Shown here one piece after another: positions 1-7,347 of a DNA stretch of 16,347 nt. The translations under genes and the position numbers were made by a program. The notes under the pieces were generated by a model. It was not told the origin of the DNA. It searched no databases and saw only the letters and a program-made list of their open reading frames with translations. Origin of the DNA: Bacillota bacterium (GTDB lineage: Bacteria; Bacillota; Clostridia; Christensenellales; Aristaeellaceae); assembly GCA_009787135.1 (NCBI GenBank), contig WRGP01000223.1:1-16347 (forward strand), written 5' to 3'. Numbering within the stretch: the stretch's first letter is position 1; every line of letters starts with the position of its first letter.

Positions 1-556
1 GGCCGGCATGGGCCTGTGGCTTTCCATGGTGGTCAAGCCAAAGGTTCCCCAGGCGGAGTACCCGATGCTCGCCTTCGCGGCGGCGCTTGCGGCCGCGGAC
101 GCGGTGCGCGTGGCGGCCGGTGTAGACGCGCGGATCAAGTGGCCCAATGACCTCCTTTTTGGCGGCCGTAAGCTTGCCGGCATTCTGGCCGAAAAGGAAG
201 GCGGCGCGGCTGTGATCGGCATTGGCGTCAACGTGCGGCAGAAAAAAGAGGATTTTCCGCCGGAGCTGCGCGAAAGCGCCGTTTCTTTGGAGATGATAAC
301 AGGGAAACCGGTTTCGCCGGACGCGCTGGAGAGGGCGCTGTTTTCCGAGCTGGAGCGGCGCATAGAGGGCTGGAACTTTATGCGGGAATACGCGAGCCGG
401 TGCGACACGATTGGCAAGGCGGTGCGCGTGGCGGAGGCGGACAAGGAATACGCGGGCGTCGCGGAGGGCTTGGACGCGCTGGGCGCGCTTCTGGTGCGCG
501 ACCAGCAAGGCGCGCTCAGGCGCGTGCTCGCCGGCGACGTATCCGTCAGGATGTAG
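1..556 (+). CDS. birA: Biotin--[acetyl-CoA carboxylase] ligase, 3' part (5' end outside window)
   Basis: The enzyme activates biotin with ATP and attaches it to the biotin carboxyl carrier protein of acetyl-CoA carboxylase, in the cytoplasm. About 184 codons are visible and the reading frame is open to the left edge. The first residues (AGMGLWLSMVVKP) match the internal family segment that follows the biotin-binding loop, so the ATG at 8 is internal and not the start. Further on are the hallmark KWPNDLL (about 46-52 from that ATG) and GIGVNV (about 71-76), then a C-terminal SH3-like domain (GKAVRVAEADKEYAG to the end). Whether an N-terminal DNA-binding domain is present, making it a repressor too, cannot be seen. 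The stop is TAG at 554-556, and acpS begins 19 nt later on the same strand, so the two are probably co-transcribed. Confidence 0.93.
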   Translation, partial: AGMGLWLSMVVKPKVPQAEYPMLAFAAALAAADAVRVAAGVDARIKWPNDLLFGGRKLAGILAEKEGGAAVIGIGVNVRQKKEDFPPELRESAVSLEMITGKPVSPDALERALFSELERRIEGWNFMREYASRCDTIGKAVRVAEADKEYAGVAEGLDALGALLVRDQQGALRRVLAGDVSVRM

Positions 557-575
557 CGATAAGGGGGAGTGCTCG

Positions 576-944
576 GTGATTTTGGGCATCGGCCTGGACC
601 TGTGCGAGGTAGGGCGCATGGAGGAAGCGCTTTGCGACGCGCGCTTTTTGGGGAAATATTTCGCGCCGGAAGAGCAGGCGTACATTCAACAGCGGGGGAA
701 AGGCGCGGCGCGGTCCCTGGCGGGGCATTTTGCCGCTAAGGAGGCGGGCCTCAAGGCCCTTGGCTGCGGCATCGTGGTGCCTCTGCGTGAGATTTACGTA
801 ACGCATGATGAGAAGGGCGCGCCCCGGCTTGTGCTGGAGGGCAAGGCGCTCGCGCGCATGAAGGCGCTGAGCGGCACGACGATGCACTTGAGCATTACGC
901 ACACGGACGGGATGGCGGCGGCGGTCGCCGTCTTGGAGGGATAG
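576..944 (+). CDS. acpS: Holo-[acyl-carrier-protein] synthase
   Basis: This enzyme transfers 4'-phosphopantetheine from coenzyme A to the serine of acyl carrier protein, giving holo-ACP for fatty acid synthesis. I place the start at GTG 576: the open frame runs further upstream, but AAGGGGGA at 561-568 is a well-spaced ribosome binding site and homology begins here. The product is 122 residues, the usual AcpS length. It opens with ILGIGLDLCEVGR, whose Asp8 belongs to the Mg-binding site, has the FAAKEA motif with Glu56, and ends with the LSITHT strand. It sits 19 nt after birA and 4 nt before the NAD(P)HX repair gene, whose Shine-Dalgarno sequence (GGAGGG, 935-940) lies inside the end of acpS. 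That points to one operon with coupled translation. Confidence 0.95.
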   Translation: MILGIGLDLCEVGRMEEALCDARFLGKYFAPEEQAYIQQRGKGAARSLAGHFAAKEAGLKALGCGIVVPLREIYVTHDEKGAPRLVLEGKALARMKALSGTTMHLSITHTDGMAAAVAVLEG

Positions 945-948
945 CGGC

Positions 949-2373
949 ATGCGGCGTATCATAACGCCGGAGAGGATGAGGGCGCTGGAGGCCGCGTTTA
1001 TGGAGAAAAGCGGCACGCCAGGCCTTGTCTTGATGGAGCGCGCGGCGCGGGCCGTGGCGGACGCCGTGCTCGCGGGGACGGACGGCGGCGCGCTTTTTCT
1101 CTGCGGGCCGGGCAACAACGGCGGCGACGGGTATGCCGCGGCGCGCCTTGTGCGTGAGGCGGGGCGCGGCGTATGGATATGGGCGCTTTCCGACCCGGAC
1201 GCGCTGGCCGGGGACGCGCTGACCAACATGCGGCGTTGCGAGGCGCTGCGGCTGCCGGTGCGAAAAATTTCCGAAATGCCCGCCGCGCCGCCCGAAGGCT
1301 GCGGCATCGTGGTGGACGCGCTGTTTGGCACGGGGCTCACCCGCCCGCTTGCGGGCCTGTACGCGCGGGCTGTGGACTGGATAAACAGCTGCGGCCTGAA
1401 GGTGCTGGCCGTGGATATGCCCTCGGGAACGCCCGGGCGCATGGCGCGCGCGGACGCGACCGTCACGTTCCACCGCCGCAAACCCTGCCATCTGCTGCTG
1501 CCGGGCAGGGTAAACGCGGGCGCGGTGACCGTCGCGGACATAGGCATACCGGACGGCGCGGATCCGGATGATTTTGAGTGGATGGACGCGTCGGACGTAC
1601 AAACGCTGTTGCCGCCCCGCCCCGTGGACGCGCATAAAGGGACGTGCGGGCATGCCCTCATCGTGGCGGGTTCCCCCGGCATGGCGGGCGCGGCGGCCCT
1701 CTGCGCGGGCGGCGCGCTGCGCGGCGGCGCCGGGCTGGTGACCGTCTGCTGCCCGGAGAGCGTTCTGCCCGTTGTGCAGATGCTCGCCCCCTGCGCGATG
1801 TGCGTTGCGCACGCGGATTTCAGCCGCGCGGTCGAGGGGAAGAGTGCCGTTGCCGCGGGGCCGGGCCTTGGGCGCGGCGAAGCGGCGGACGCCATTCTGC
1901 GGCTTTTGCGCGAGGCGCGCGTCCCGCAGGTGTGGGATGCCGACGCGCTGAACTGGCTGGCGGAGCGAAAAGAGCCGCTGGGCGAGCGCCATATCATCAC
2001 GCCGCACCCCGGGGAGGCGGCCAGGCTGCTCGGCTGCGGGGCCAGGGAGGTCGCGGAAGATCCCGTCTGGGCGGCGCGGCGCCTGCGGGAAGCGTATGGG
2101 GCCGTGGCGCTGGTGAAGGGCGCGACGACGGTCATAGCGGGCGAGGGGCAAAAGGCGCTCAATACCTCCGGCACGCAGGGCCTTTCGACCGGCGGAAGCG
2201 GCGACGTGCTTACAGGGTTGATCGCCGCGCTCCTTGCCCAGGGGCTTGCCCCGTTTGACGCCGCGCGCTTGGGCGCGTTCCTGCATGGGAAGGCCGGCGA
2301 AACCGCCGCCAAGCGCCAAGGCGTTCGTTCGATGACGGCGCAGGACCTTCTGGCCGCGATCCGCATAGACTGA
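949..2373 (+). CDS. nnr: Bifunctional NAD(P)H-hydrate epimerase / ADP-dependent NAD(P)H-hydrate dehydratase
   Basis: The protein repairs hydrated NADH and NADPH: the N-terminal YjeF_N half interconverts the R and S epimers, and the C-terminal ribokinase-like half dehydrates the S form using ADP. The epimerase half (about 1-215) shows PGNNGGDG at 54-61 and VVDALFGTGL around Asp123. The dehydratase half (about 225-474) shows KGTCGHALIVAGS, the ADP-site ITPHPGE at about 350-356, and the catalytic GGSGDVLTG with Asp419. Length is 474 residues against roughly 500 for the fused family. Part of the deficit lies right after VDMPSG (156-160), where the usual glycine-rich loop is missing and the chain goes almost directly to ADATVTF. 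The protein is otherwise intact. It sits 4 nt after acpS, a conserved neighbourhood in Bacillota. Confidence 0.94.
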   Translation: MRRIITPERMRALEAAFMEKSGTPGLVLMERAARAVADAVLAGTDGGALFLCGPGNNGGDGYAAARLVREAGRGVWIWALSDPDALAGDALTNMRRCEALRLPVRKISEMPAAPPEGCGIVVDALFGTGLTRPLAGLYARAVDWINSCGLKVLAVDMPSGTPGRMARADATVTFHRRKPCHLLLPGRVNAGAVTVADIGIPDGADPDDFEWMDASDVQTLLPPRPVDAHKGTCGHALIVAGSPGMAGAAALCAGGALRGGAGLVTVCCPESVLPVVQMLAPCAMCVAHADFSRAVEGKSAVAAGPGLGRGEAADAILRLLREARVPQVWDADALNWLAERKEPLGERHIITPHPGEAARLLGCGAREVAEDPVWAARRLREAYGAVALVKGATTVIAGEGQKALNTSGTQGLSTGGSGDVLTGLIAALLAQGLAPFDAARLGAFLHGKAGETAAKRQGVRSMTAQDLLAAIRID

Positions 2374-2434
2374 TAATGAAAGAGCAAGGGAGGATGAACG
2401 CGGAGAAGAGCTTGAGCTTCGGAGTGTGAAATCC

Positions 2435-2788
2435 ATGACAACCGTAAAACGCGGCGAAATTTATTGCGCCGATTTGGATCCGGTGATCGGATCCGAGCAG
2501 GGCGGAATACGCCCGGTGCTTATTATACAGAATAACGTTGGAAACCGATTCAGCCCGACCGTGATCGTGCTGGCGATCACCTCACAAACGCGAAAGGCCC
2601 ACCTCCCGACCCACGTGGTGATCCCCGAGGGGCGGGCGGGGCTGATCAAACCCTCCATCGTGCTGGCGGAGCAGATGCGCACGCTGGAAAAGCAGCGCCT
2701 GCGCCAGCGTATGGGAGAGCTGACGCCGGAGGAAATGGAACAGGTCAACCGCGCGATCCGCGCGTCGCTCGGCTTTGACGCGATGTAG
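2435..2788 (+). CDS. MazF/PemK-family endoribonuclease toxin (EndoA type)
   Basis: This family cleaves single-stranded RNA at short specific sequences and is normally held inactive by a MazE-type antitoxin. The product closely resembles Bacillus subtilis EndoA along its length: VKRGEIYCADLDPVIGSEQGG, then RPVLIIQN and IGNRFSPT-like segments, and LPTHV. Arg26 and Thr49 correspond to the known catalytic Arg and Thr. I prefer ATG 2435 (117 residues, the family length) over in-frame GTG 2426, because GGAG at 2421-2424 is about 10 nt from the ATG but almost touches the GTG. The Shine-Dalgarno sequence is therefore only moderate. Only about 60 nt separate it from the preceding gene, so there is no room for an antitoxin. 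A 17-codon mini-ORF (2376-2429) lies in that gap and does not resemble one. Housekeeping location next to nnr is typical for the family. Confidence 0.92.
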   Translation: MTTVKRGEIYCADLDPVIGSEQGGIRPVLIIQNNVGNRFSPTVIVLAITSQTRKAHLPTHVVIPEGRAGLIKPSIVLAEQMRTLEKQRLRQRMGELTPEEMEQVNRAIRASLGFDAM

Positions 2789-2830
2789 GGACCCGTAAGG
2801 AATCCCCACCACACGGGATGGCGCAAGGTA

Positions 2831-2916
2831 GAAAATCCTTTGGGATTTTCGCCCGTTCGGCGGCTCCGCCGCCGATGTTGGATTGGAATCAAGGGGTTGC
2901 GACCCCTTGATAATCC
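2831..2916. repeat. Array of three intergenic stem-loops
   Basis: Three perfect or near-perfect inverted repeats follow one another in the mazF-yitT gap. The first (2831-2850) is GAAAATCC-TTTG-GGATTTTC. The second (2858-2874) is CGGCGGC-TCC-GCCGCCG. The third (2889-2910) is TCAAGGGGT-TGCG-ACCCCTTGA, which extends outwards through GGATT (2880-2884) and AATCC (2912-2916). None is followed by a T-run, so none is a classical intrinsic terminator, though the group may end mazF transcripts or protect their 3' end. The dense hairpin pattern looks like a dispersed intergenic repeat element. The rest of the gap (2789-2830, 2917-2969) shows only a weak promoter-like sequence. Confidence 0.75.
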
Positions 2917-2922
2917 CCCCCC

Positions 2923-2950
2923 TTGGATTTTGGCGGGTTTATTGTATCAT
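2923..2950 (+). promoter_or_regulatory. Weak candidate promoter for the yitT-type gene
   Basis: TTGGAT at 2923-2928 and TATCAT at 2945-2950 are 16 bp apart, placing a start site about 13 nt before the yitT-type ATG. The -35 matches consensus at only three positions and the leader would be short, so this is a tentative assignment. It is the only sigma-A-like pair I see after the stem-loop array. Confidence 0.3.
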
Positions 2951-2969
2951 AGGGCAAAGAGGGACAAGC

Positions 2970-3815
2970 ATGCCGAACAAGTACAGGGGTCTGAGGCAAT
3001 GGATGCTGTTGGCAGCGGGCGTTTTTTTGGCGGCGGCGTCGTTTCCGCTCTTTTTCATTCCCAATGATATCGCGCCGGGCGGGGTGTCCGGCCTTAGCAT
3101 GATCGTCCACGCGCTGACAGGTTTTCCGGTCGGCACGCTGGCGGCCGTCATCAACATCCCGCTGTTTGTCGTTAGCTGGAAGCGGATGGGGCAGGCGTTT
3201 TCCCTGCGCTCGCTCATTTGCATGCTGGGTGTGTCCATCCTGATCGACCTGCTGCCTGTCGGCCCGGCGACCGCGGATCCCATTCTGGCGTGCGTGTTTG
3301 GCGGGGTGATCTTGGGCACGGGCCTGGGTCTGGTGATTCGCGGCGGCGCGACCACCGGCGGCACGGATATGGCCGCCGCGATCATCCACGAGCGCCTTCC
3401 GGTGATCACCGTGGGCGGGTTTTTGCTCGCCCTTGACTTCGGCGTGATCCTGCTGTCAAGCCTTGCGTTTGACATGCAGTCCGCCATGTACGCGACGATC
3501 AGTATCTTTCTTTCCACCCAGGTGATGGACCGCGTGATCGAGGGGTTTGAAAGGGCGAAGGCGTTTTTTGTCTTCTCCAGAAAATCAAAGGAAATCGCGG
3601 ACGTGGTGCTCAAAGACCTTGCCCGGGGCGCGACGCTGCTGCATGCCCGGGGCGCGTACAGCGGCCAAGAGCGGGAGGTGCTGCTTTGCGTAATGACGCG
3701 GCTGCAGATTCCAAGGTTTAAGGCCATGGTGCGGGACGTTGATCCGGACGCGTTTTTGATTGTGACGGACGTGCGCGAGGCGCTGGGGGAAGGGTTCACA
3801 CGGCCGCCGGCGTGA
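2970..3815 (+). CDS. YitT family membrane protein (YitT_membrane plus DUF2179)
   Basis: This is a predicted integral membrane protein of unknown biochemical role. The first 190 or so residues hold several hydrophobic spans with the family pattern FIPNDIAPGGVSGLSMI and GGATTGGTDMAA, a repeated glycine-rich membrane motif. The C-terminal part from about 200 onward (FFVFSRKSKEIADVV, ATLLHARGAYSG, DAFLIVTDVREALGEGF) is the soluble DUF2179 domain common to this family. I chose ATG 2970, giving 281 residues, because AAGAGGGA at 2957-2964 is well placed. The frame is open further upstream to 2883, but that part translates the stem-loop repeat and has no homology. It is convergent with the histidine kinase gene downstream. 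Nothing in the sequence ties it to a substrate. Confidence 0.9.
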   Translation: MPNKYRGLRQWMLLAAGVFLAAASFPLFFIPNDIAPGGVSGLSMIVHALTGFPVGTLAAVINIPLFVVSWKRMGQAFSLRSLICMLGVSILIDLLPVGPATADPILACVFGGVILGTGLGLVIRGGATTGGTDMAAAIIHERLPVITVGGFLLALDFGVILLSSLAFDMQSAMYATISIFLSTQVMDRVIEGFERAKAFFVFSRKSKEIADVVLKDLARGATLLHARGAYSGQEREVLLCVMTRLQIPRFKAMVRDVDPDAFLIVTDVREALGEGFTRPPA

Positions 3816-3835
3816 AGAGGGCGGAGAGGTTTTGC

Positions 3836-3866
3836 GGGGGGCGCCGATTCCTTGGCGTTCCCCCCC
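3836..3866. terminator. Possible bidirectional terminator hairpin
   Basis: Between two converging genes lies an imperfect stem: GGGGGG plus CGCC (3836-3845), an 8-nt loop, then GGCG (3854-3857), a TT bulge and a C-run (3860-3866). There is no T-tract on either side, so termination is inferred from position and stem strength rather than from a classical signature. Confidence 0.4.
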
Positions 3867-3878
3867 ATCCCCCTGCCC

Positions 3879-4766
3879 TCACCTCGCTGGCAGGGTCATT
3901 CGAACCACGAACAGCCCACCTTCCACATCCGCGATGATCCGCCCCCGCATCCGCGTGCACAGCTCTTTGGCAATGGCCAGGCCGAGCCCCGTGTTTCTGC
4001 TCGTCCGCGCCGCGTCGACGGTATAAAAACGCTCAAAGACGCGCGCCGTATCCAATTCGTCCAGGCCGTCCGCCCTGTTGGCGATCTCGATGATAGGGCC
4101 GGCCACACGGACGCGGAGATATTCCCTTCCATGCACGCAGGCGTTCCTGATCAGGTTTTGCAGGACGCGGCGCAGCGCGTCCTCATCACACAGGCACAGC
4201 ACCGGCGCGTCCGGGATGTCCGCCTCCACGGCAAAGCCTTTGCTCTCAAGCTCCGCGAAGCAGCCCGACAGCGCGTCGCGCAGCGCGTTGCAGACATTGA
4301 CCGGCCGTATATCAAGCGCGAGGCTGCCCTCCGTGACGCGCGCGAACTCGAACAAGCCGTTCATCAGCGCGGACAGCGCCTCCAGCCGCCCGCGGATGAT
4401 CGCCAAATAGCGCGCCCGCGTATCGCTGTCCGGCGCGGAGGATTCGAGCATCTGCAGATAGCCCGCCGCCGAGGTCAGCGGCGTCCTGAGGTCATGGGAT
4501 ATGTTGGTGATCGCGCGCTTTAGGTCCGTCTCGGCGCGAACCTTTTCAAAAAGGTCGCGCCGGTTGCGCTCCAGCATGGCGTTGACGCCGCGTAAGAGGG
4601 CGATGACGTCCCTGTCAAAAGTGTCCGTGGTCAGGCGCGCGTTCGTGTCAATATAGGCGATCTCGCCGAGCCTGCGCGCAAGCCTCTTTATGTCGCGCTT
4701 GATAAGAAGCGCCCAAACCAGCGCGGCGGCAAGCGCCGCGCCGAGGAGGATACACGCGATCAGCAT
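3879..4766 (-). CDS. Sensor histidine kinase of the ABC-linked two-component system
   Basis: This is a membrane-anchored kinase that should phosphorylate the OmpR-type regulator encoded at 7407-8081. It has 295 residues: one hydrophobic N-terminal helix (about 2-22), a short charged linker, the dimerisation and phospho-acceptor box NISHDLRTPLTS with His91, the N-box LQNLIRNACVHG, and the ATP-lid region FERFYTVDAARTSRNTGLGLAIAK. There is no extracellular sensor domain, so the signal probably comes from within the membrane or via the neighbouring transporter. That arrangement is familiar in peptide-antibiotic detoxification modules. It is the last gene of a minus-strand cluster, 22 nt after the second permease. 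The ribosome binding site is not strong (AAGGAAAGG some 11 nt upstream), so the exact start is somewhat uncertain. Confidence 0.92.
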   Translation of the reverse strand: MLIACILLGAALAAALVWALLIKRDIKRLARRLGEIAYIDTNARLTTDTFDRDVIALLRGVNAMLERNRRDLFEKVRAETDLKRAITNISHDLRTPLTSAAGYLQMLESSAPDSDTRARYLAIIRGRLEALSALMNGLFEFARVTEGSLALDIRPVNVCNALRDALSGCFAELESKGFAVEADIPDAPVLCLCDEDALRRVLQNLIRNACVHGREYLRVRVAGPIIEIANRADGLDELDTARVFERFYTVDAARTSRNTGLGLAIAKELCTRMRGRIIADVEGGLFVVRMTLPAR

Positions 4767-4788
4767 GGCGTCCGCCGCCTTTCCTTGC

Positions 4789-5595
4789 TTATTTGATCTC
4801 CGCCCGTTTGAAGAGCGTGATGCCCAGGACGGTCGTCACGAGGATATACGCCGTGCCAATGCATAGCCCACGGATAATATCTGTGCCAGGCAGCTTGTCA
4901 ACGTAGGAAAACAGCTTCATACATAGCGACAGATCATAATTATAGTATTTCTCAAAGGAAATGTATCGATTGCTAAAGAGGGCGATTACCATCGTAGGCA
5001 CGAGCGCGAACGCGATATACGCTCCATTGACCGCTGCCGAATGCCGCGTGGCAAACGCCAGAAGTATCCCGATGCTGTTGAAAGCCAGCATCAAAACCAT
5101 TTGCGCGCCGCATGACGTTAGGATGGACCGCAAGGCTGCCCCTGACCAGCGGCCCAATCCTCGCGTGACCGTGGCAGCGAACGCACCGCACGCCACATAG
5201 GTGAGCATAAGCAGCACGCAGAGGATAGCGCTGAGAATCCATTTGGCGGCATATAGCCTTACGCGGGGTATCCCGGAAGCCAGTTCGTTTTTGATAGCGC
5301 CAGAGGAAAACATCGACATGGCCACGGCAATGAACAATGGGAGTATGAAATAAATAAGATTATCCATCGTTGTAAGGAGCAGCCTAGCCGCAAGCACCCC
5401 GTCCAAGTTCATTTGGCCGCCCATGGTCATATCAATCACATCGGTGTTGATGCCAAACGAGACACCCCTGCCATTGAACGTAAAGACTTCCAGCAACGAC
5501 AGCGCAAGCAGTACCGTAAATGTGATATAGATTGCTTTGCCGCGAACGATTCTGTATACATCCGCCCGTATGATGTTCATCATTGCGCTTGCCAT
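4789..5595 (-). CDS. ABC-2 type permease, second copy
   Basis: This is a polytopic membrane subunit (about six hydrophobic spans) that should pair with the ATPase encoded at 6404-7315. It is paralogous to the permease just upstream: both begin with IIRADVYRI-type or MIRADVYRI-type sequence followed by RGKA and YITF, share VNGAYIAF and LVP in the middle, and end in LFKRAEIK. The last 28 bases of coding sequence differ at one position between the copies, so they arose by tandem duplication. The start is ambiguous. ATG 5595 is only 2 nt from the GGAGG site, while ATG 5583 aligns with the start of the sister gene but is about 14 nt from it. The gap to the preceding gene is 11 nt. The pair resembles LanE/LanG or CprB/CprC subunits by organisation, with the transported peptide unknown. 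Confidence 0.88.
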   Translation of the reverse strand: MASAMMNIIRADVYRIVRGKAIYITFTVLLALSLLEVFTFNGRGVSFGINTDVIDMTMGGQMNLDGVLAARLLLTTMDNLIYFILPLFIAVAMSMFSSGAIKNELASGIPRVRLYAAKWILSAILCVLLMLTYVACGAFAATVTRGLGRWSGAALRSILTSCGAQMVLMLAFNSIGILLAFATRHSAAVNGAYIAFALVPTMVIALFSNRYISFEKYYNYDLSLCMKLFSYVDKLPGTDIIRGLCIGTAYILVTTVLGITLFKRAEIK

Positions 5596-5606
5596 TCCCT
5601 CCGCGT

Positions 5607-6407
5607 TTATTTGATCTCCGCCCGCTTGAAGAGCGCAACCCCGGCAACCGTGGACGCGGCCGTGTAAAACGCGCCCGCCGCAAAGGCTTTGAGAATGTCC
5701 GGCCCTGTCAGCGCATTCATGTACCCCAGCTTTTTGAGGGCTCCCATCAGGTCATAGTCGTACAGCTTGAGGAAGCCCTCGTTTGCGTTTGACAGAAACA
5801 TGATTATAAGGGACGGAACAAGACAGAACGCGATATACGCCCCGTTGACAATCGCCGTGCGTTTGGAGGTAAAGGCCAGAAAGGTGCCAAAGCAGTTAAA
5901 CGCCAGCAGGATAAACAGCTGCGAAGAACATATTTTGAGGAGGTTTTGCCAGTAGCCGGACGGGACAGGGCCAATAAATCCCCGCATGGCAGTAGCCAGG
6001 AGCATGCCGCTCGCCATATAACCAACCTCCAGCACAACGCACAGAAGGGAACTTAGGATCAACTTGGCGAAATACAGCCGGGTTCTGGACATACCGCAAG
6101 ACAAATCGTTTTTTACTGTGCCATGCGAGAATATGGGCGATATGACTAAAATCAGCAGCGACAGCACAAAAAATATGGTGATATTCATGTTCGTATATAA
6201 AACCGACGCGATATTCACGCCGTCATACTTGTTGGTTCCGGGTCTATAGCCCAATGATTCTTCAAGCTCCGCCATTTGAATGCCAACCGTCAATTCTTGT
6301 GCGGTCGCCACCATCAAAATGTTGAGCAGGAGCAACACCGCAAACGTGATATAAAGCGCCTTGCCGCGTATAATTCGATACACATCCGCCCGGATCATAT
6401 CCATCAT
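5607..6407 (-). CDS. ABC-2 type permease, first copy
   Basis: The 266-residue membrane subunit has about six hydrophobic segments (near 17-35, 74-94, 113-140, 158-180, 190-208 and 240-260). It starts at ATG 6407, which overlaps the stop of the ATPase gene by 4 nt (ATGA), a classic arrangement for coupled translation of subunits in one complex. It belongs to the ABC-2 permease type seen in BcrAB, CprABC and LanFEG systems, where two related but distinct permeases combine with an ATPase dimer to expel or remove antimicrobial peptides from the membrane. Family placement rests on hydrophobicity, the gene order and the paralogue next door. The substrate is not visible. Confidence 0.9.
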   Translation of the reverse strand: MMDMIRADVYRIIRGKALYITFAVLLLLNILMVATAQELTVGIQMAELEESLGYRPGTNKYDGVNIASVLYTNMNITIFFVLSLLILVISPIFSHGTVKNDLSCGMSRTRLYFAKLILSSLLCVVLEVGYMASGMLLATAMRGFIGPVPSGYWQNLLKICSSQLFILLAFNCFGTFLAFTSKRTAIVNGAYIAFCLVPSLIIMFLSNANEGFLKLYDYDLMGALKKLGYMNALTGPDILKAFAAGAFYTAASTVAGVALFKRAEIK

Positions 6408-7315
6408 TTTGCTTCACCCCCTATGATCGCCGTAAAGTAATCTTCCAGACTATCCCCGACCTCGTGCATGGAGGACACGCGCACGCCGCCCTGATTCAGC
6501 TTGAACGTCACCTCGGCGGGATCGTCAAGATACGCATACACGCGCAGCTCATTCCCGCTCACCTGCTTGTACTGGCGGGTGTTCAGCGCCGTCTCCAGAA
6601 TGGCGGCGGCCCTGGCCGCGTCGTCTACCGTGACGGACAGCGCGCGCCTGCACGCCTCGCGCAGCTGCTCCTGCGTGAGGGACTTGACCAGCCGCCCCTG
6701 ATGGATGATGGCGTACTTGGTGGCGACCTGCGACAGCTCGGTTAAAATGTGGCTGGAGATCAGGATCGTGATGCCCTGCCCGTGCAGGCGTTTCATCAGG
6801 TCACGCATTTCGATGATGCCCAGGGGGTCAAGGCCGTTGATCGGCTCATCCAGGATGATAAAATCGGGGCTGTTCAGGATCGCCAGCGCCAGGCCCAGCC
6901 GCTGTTTCATGCCCAGCGAGAAATTTTTGAACTTCTTTTTGCCCGTATCGGTCAGGTTGACAAGCTCCAGCGCTTTTTCCACCGCGCCTTTGTCCGGGAT
7001 GCCGCGCTGAATGCGGTAATATTCCAGGTTTTGCGCGGCCGTCAGGCCCGGAAACAGCGCGGGCGTTTCCACGACGCAGCCCATGCGCGCCCGCGCGGCG
7101 TTTAGCCTGGCCTCGCGCGTCTCGCCAAAGAGCGAAATGCTCCCGCTGTCGGGAAAAGCCAGCGAGGTGACGAGGCGCATCAGCGTGGTCTTGCCCGCGC
7201 CGTTCTGGCCGATCAGGCCGAAAATATCGCCCTTCTCTACCGTCAGGCTCACGTCGTCCACCGCGGCTTTGCCGCCATAACGCTTGGTCAGGTTTTTGGT
7301 TTGTAACACAGCCAT
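6404..7315 (-). CDS. ABC transporter ATP-binding protein, BcrA/LanF-like
   Basis: This is the ATPase of the peptide-type ABC transporter, acting at the inner face of the membrane. All nucleotide-binding motifs are present: Walker A GQNGAGKTT near residue 36, the signature as FSLGMKQR (the LGMKQR form is usual in the BcrA group), Walker B FIILDEPINGLDP, and the H-loop ISSHIL. After the nucleotide-binding domain (about 1-215) comes the extra C-terminal domain of some 80 residues typical of drug or lantibiotic exporters. Length 303 is normal. The start ATG 7315 has AAGGGGGA upstream at a slightly long distance. Its promoter and regulator-type repeats lie in the 91-nt gap after the response regulator gene. 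Confidence 0.95.
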   Translation of the reverse strand: MAVLQTKNLTKRYGGKAAVDDVSLTVEKGDIFGLIGQNGAGKTTLMRLVTSLAFPDSGSISLFGETREARLNAARARMGCVVETPALFPGLTAAQNLEYYRIQRGIPDKGAVEKALELVNLTDTGKKKFKNFSLGMKQRLGLALAILNSPDFIILDEPINGLDPLGIIEMRDLMKRLHGQGITILISSHILTELSQVATKYAIIHQGRLVKSLTQEQLREACRRALSVTVDDAARAAAILETALNTRQYKQVSGNELRVYAYLDDPAEVTFKLNQGGVRVSSMHEVGDSLEDYFTAIIGGEAK

Positions 7316-7347
7316 TTTTTATGTTCCCCCTTTGCCTTGATAGCGTT

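Noticed and set aside
2376..2429. Mini-ORF of 17 codons before mazF as a real antitoxin
   Set aside because: Too short, does not resemble MazE-type proteins, and its first ATG has no ribosome binding site. Kept only as a possible translational element.
546..2441. Very long open frames on the minus strand opposite acpS and nnr (631 and 513 codons)
   Set aside because: They are shadows of GC-rich genes: rich in Arg, Ala, Ser and Pro, without domains, and fully antisense to well-supported genes.
2883..2969. N-terminal extension of the yitT-type protein
   Set aside because: It translates the stem-loop repeat, has no ribosome binding site and no family homology; ATG 2970 has a good one.
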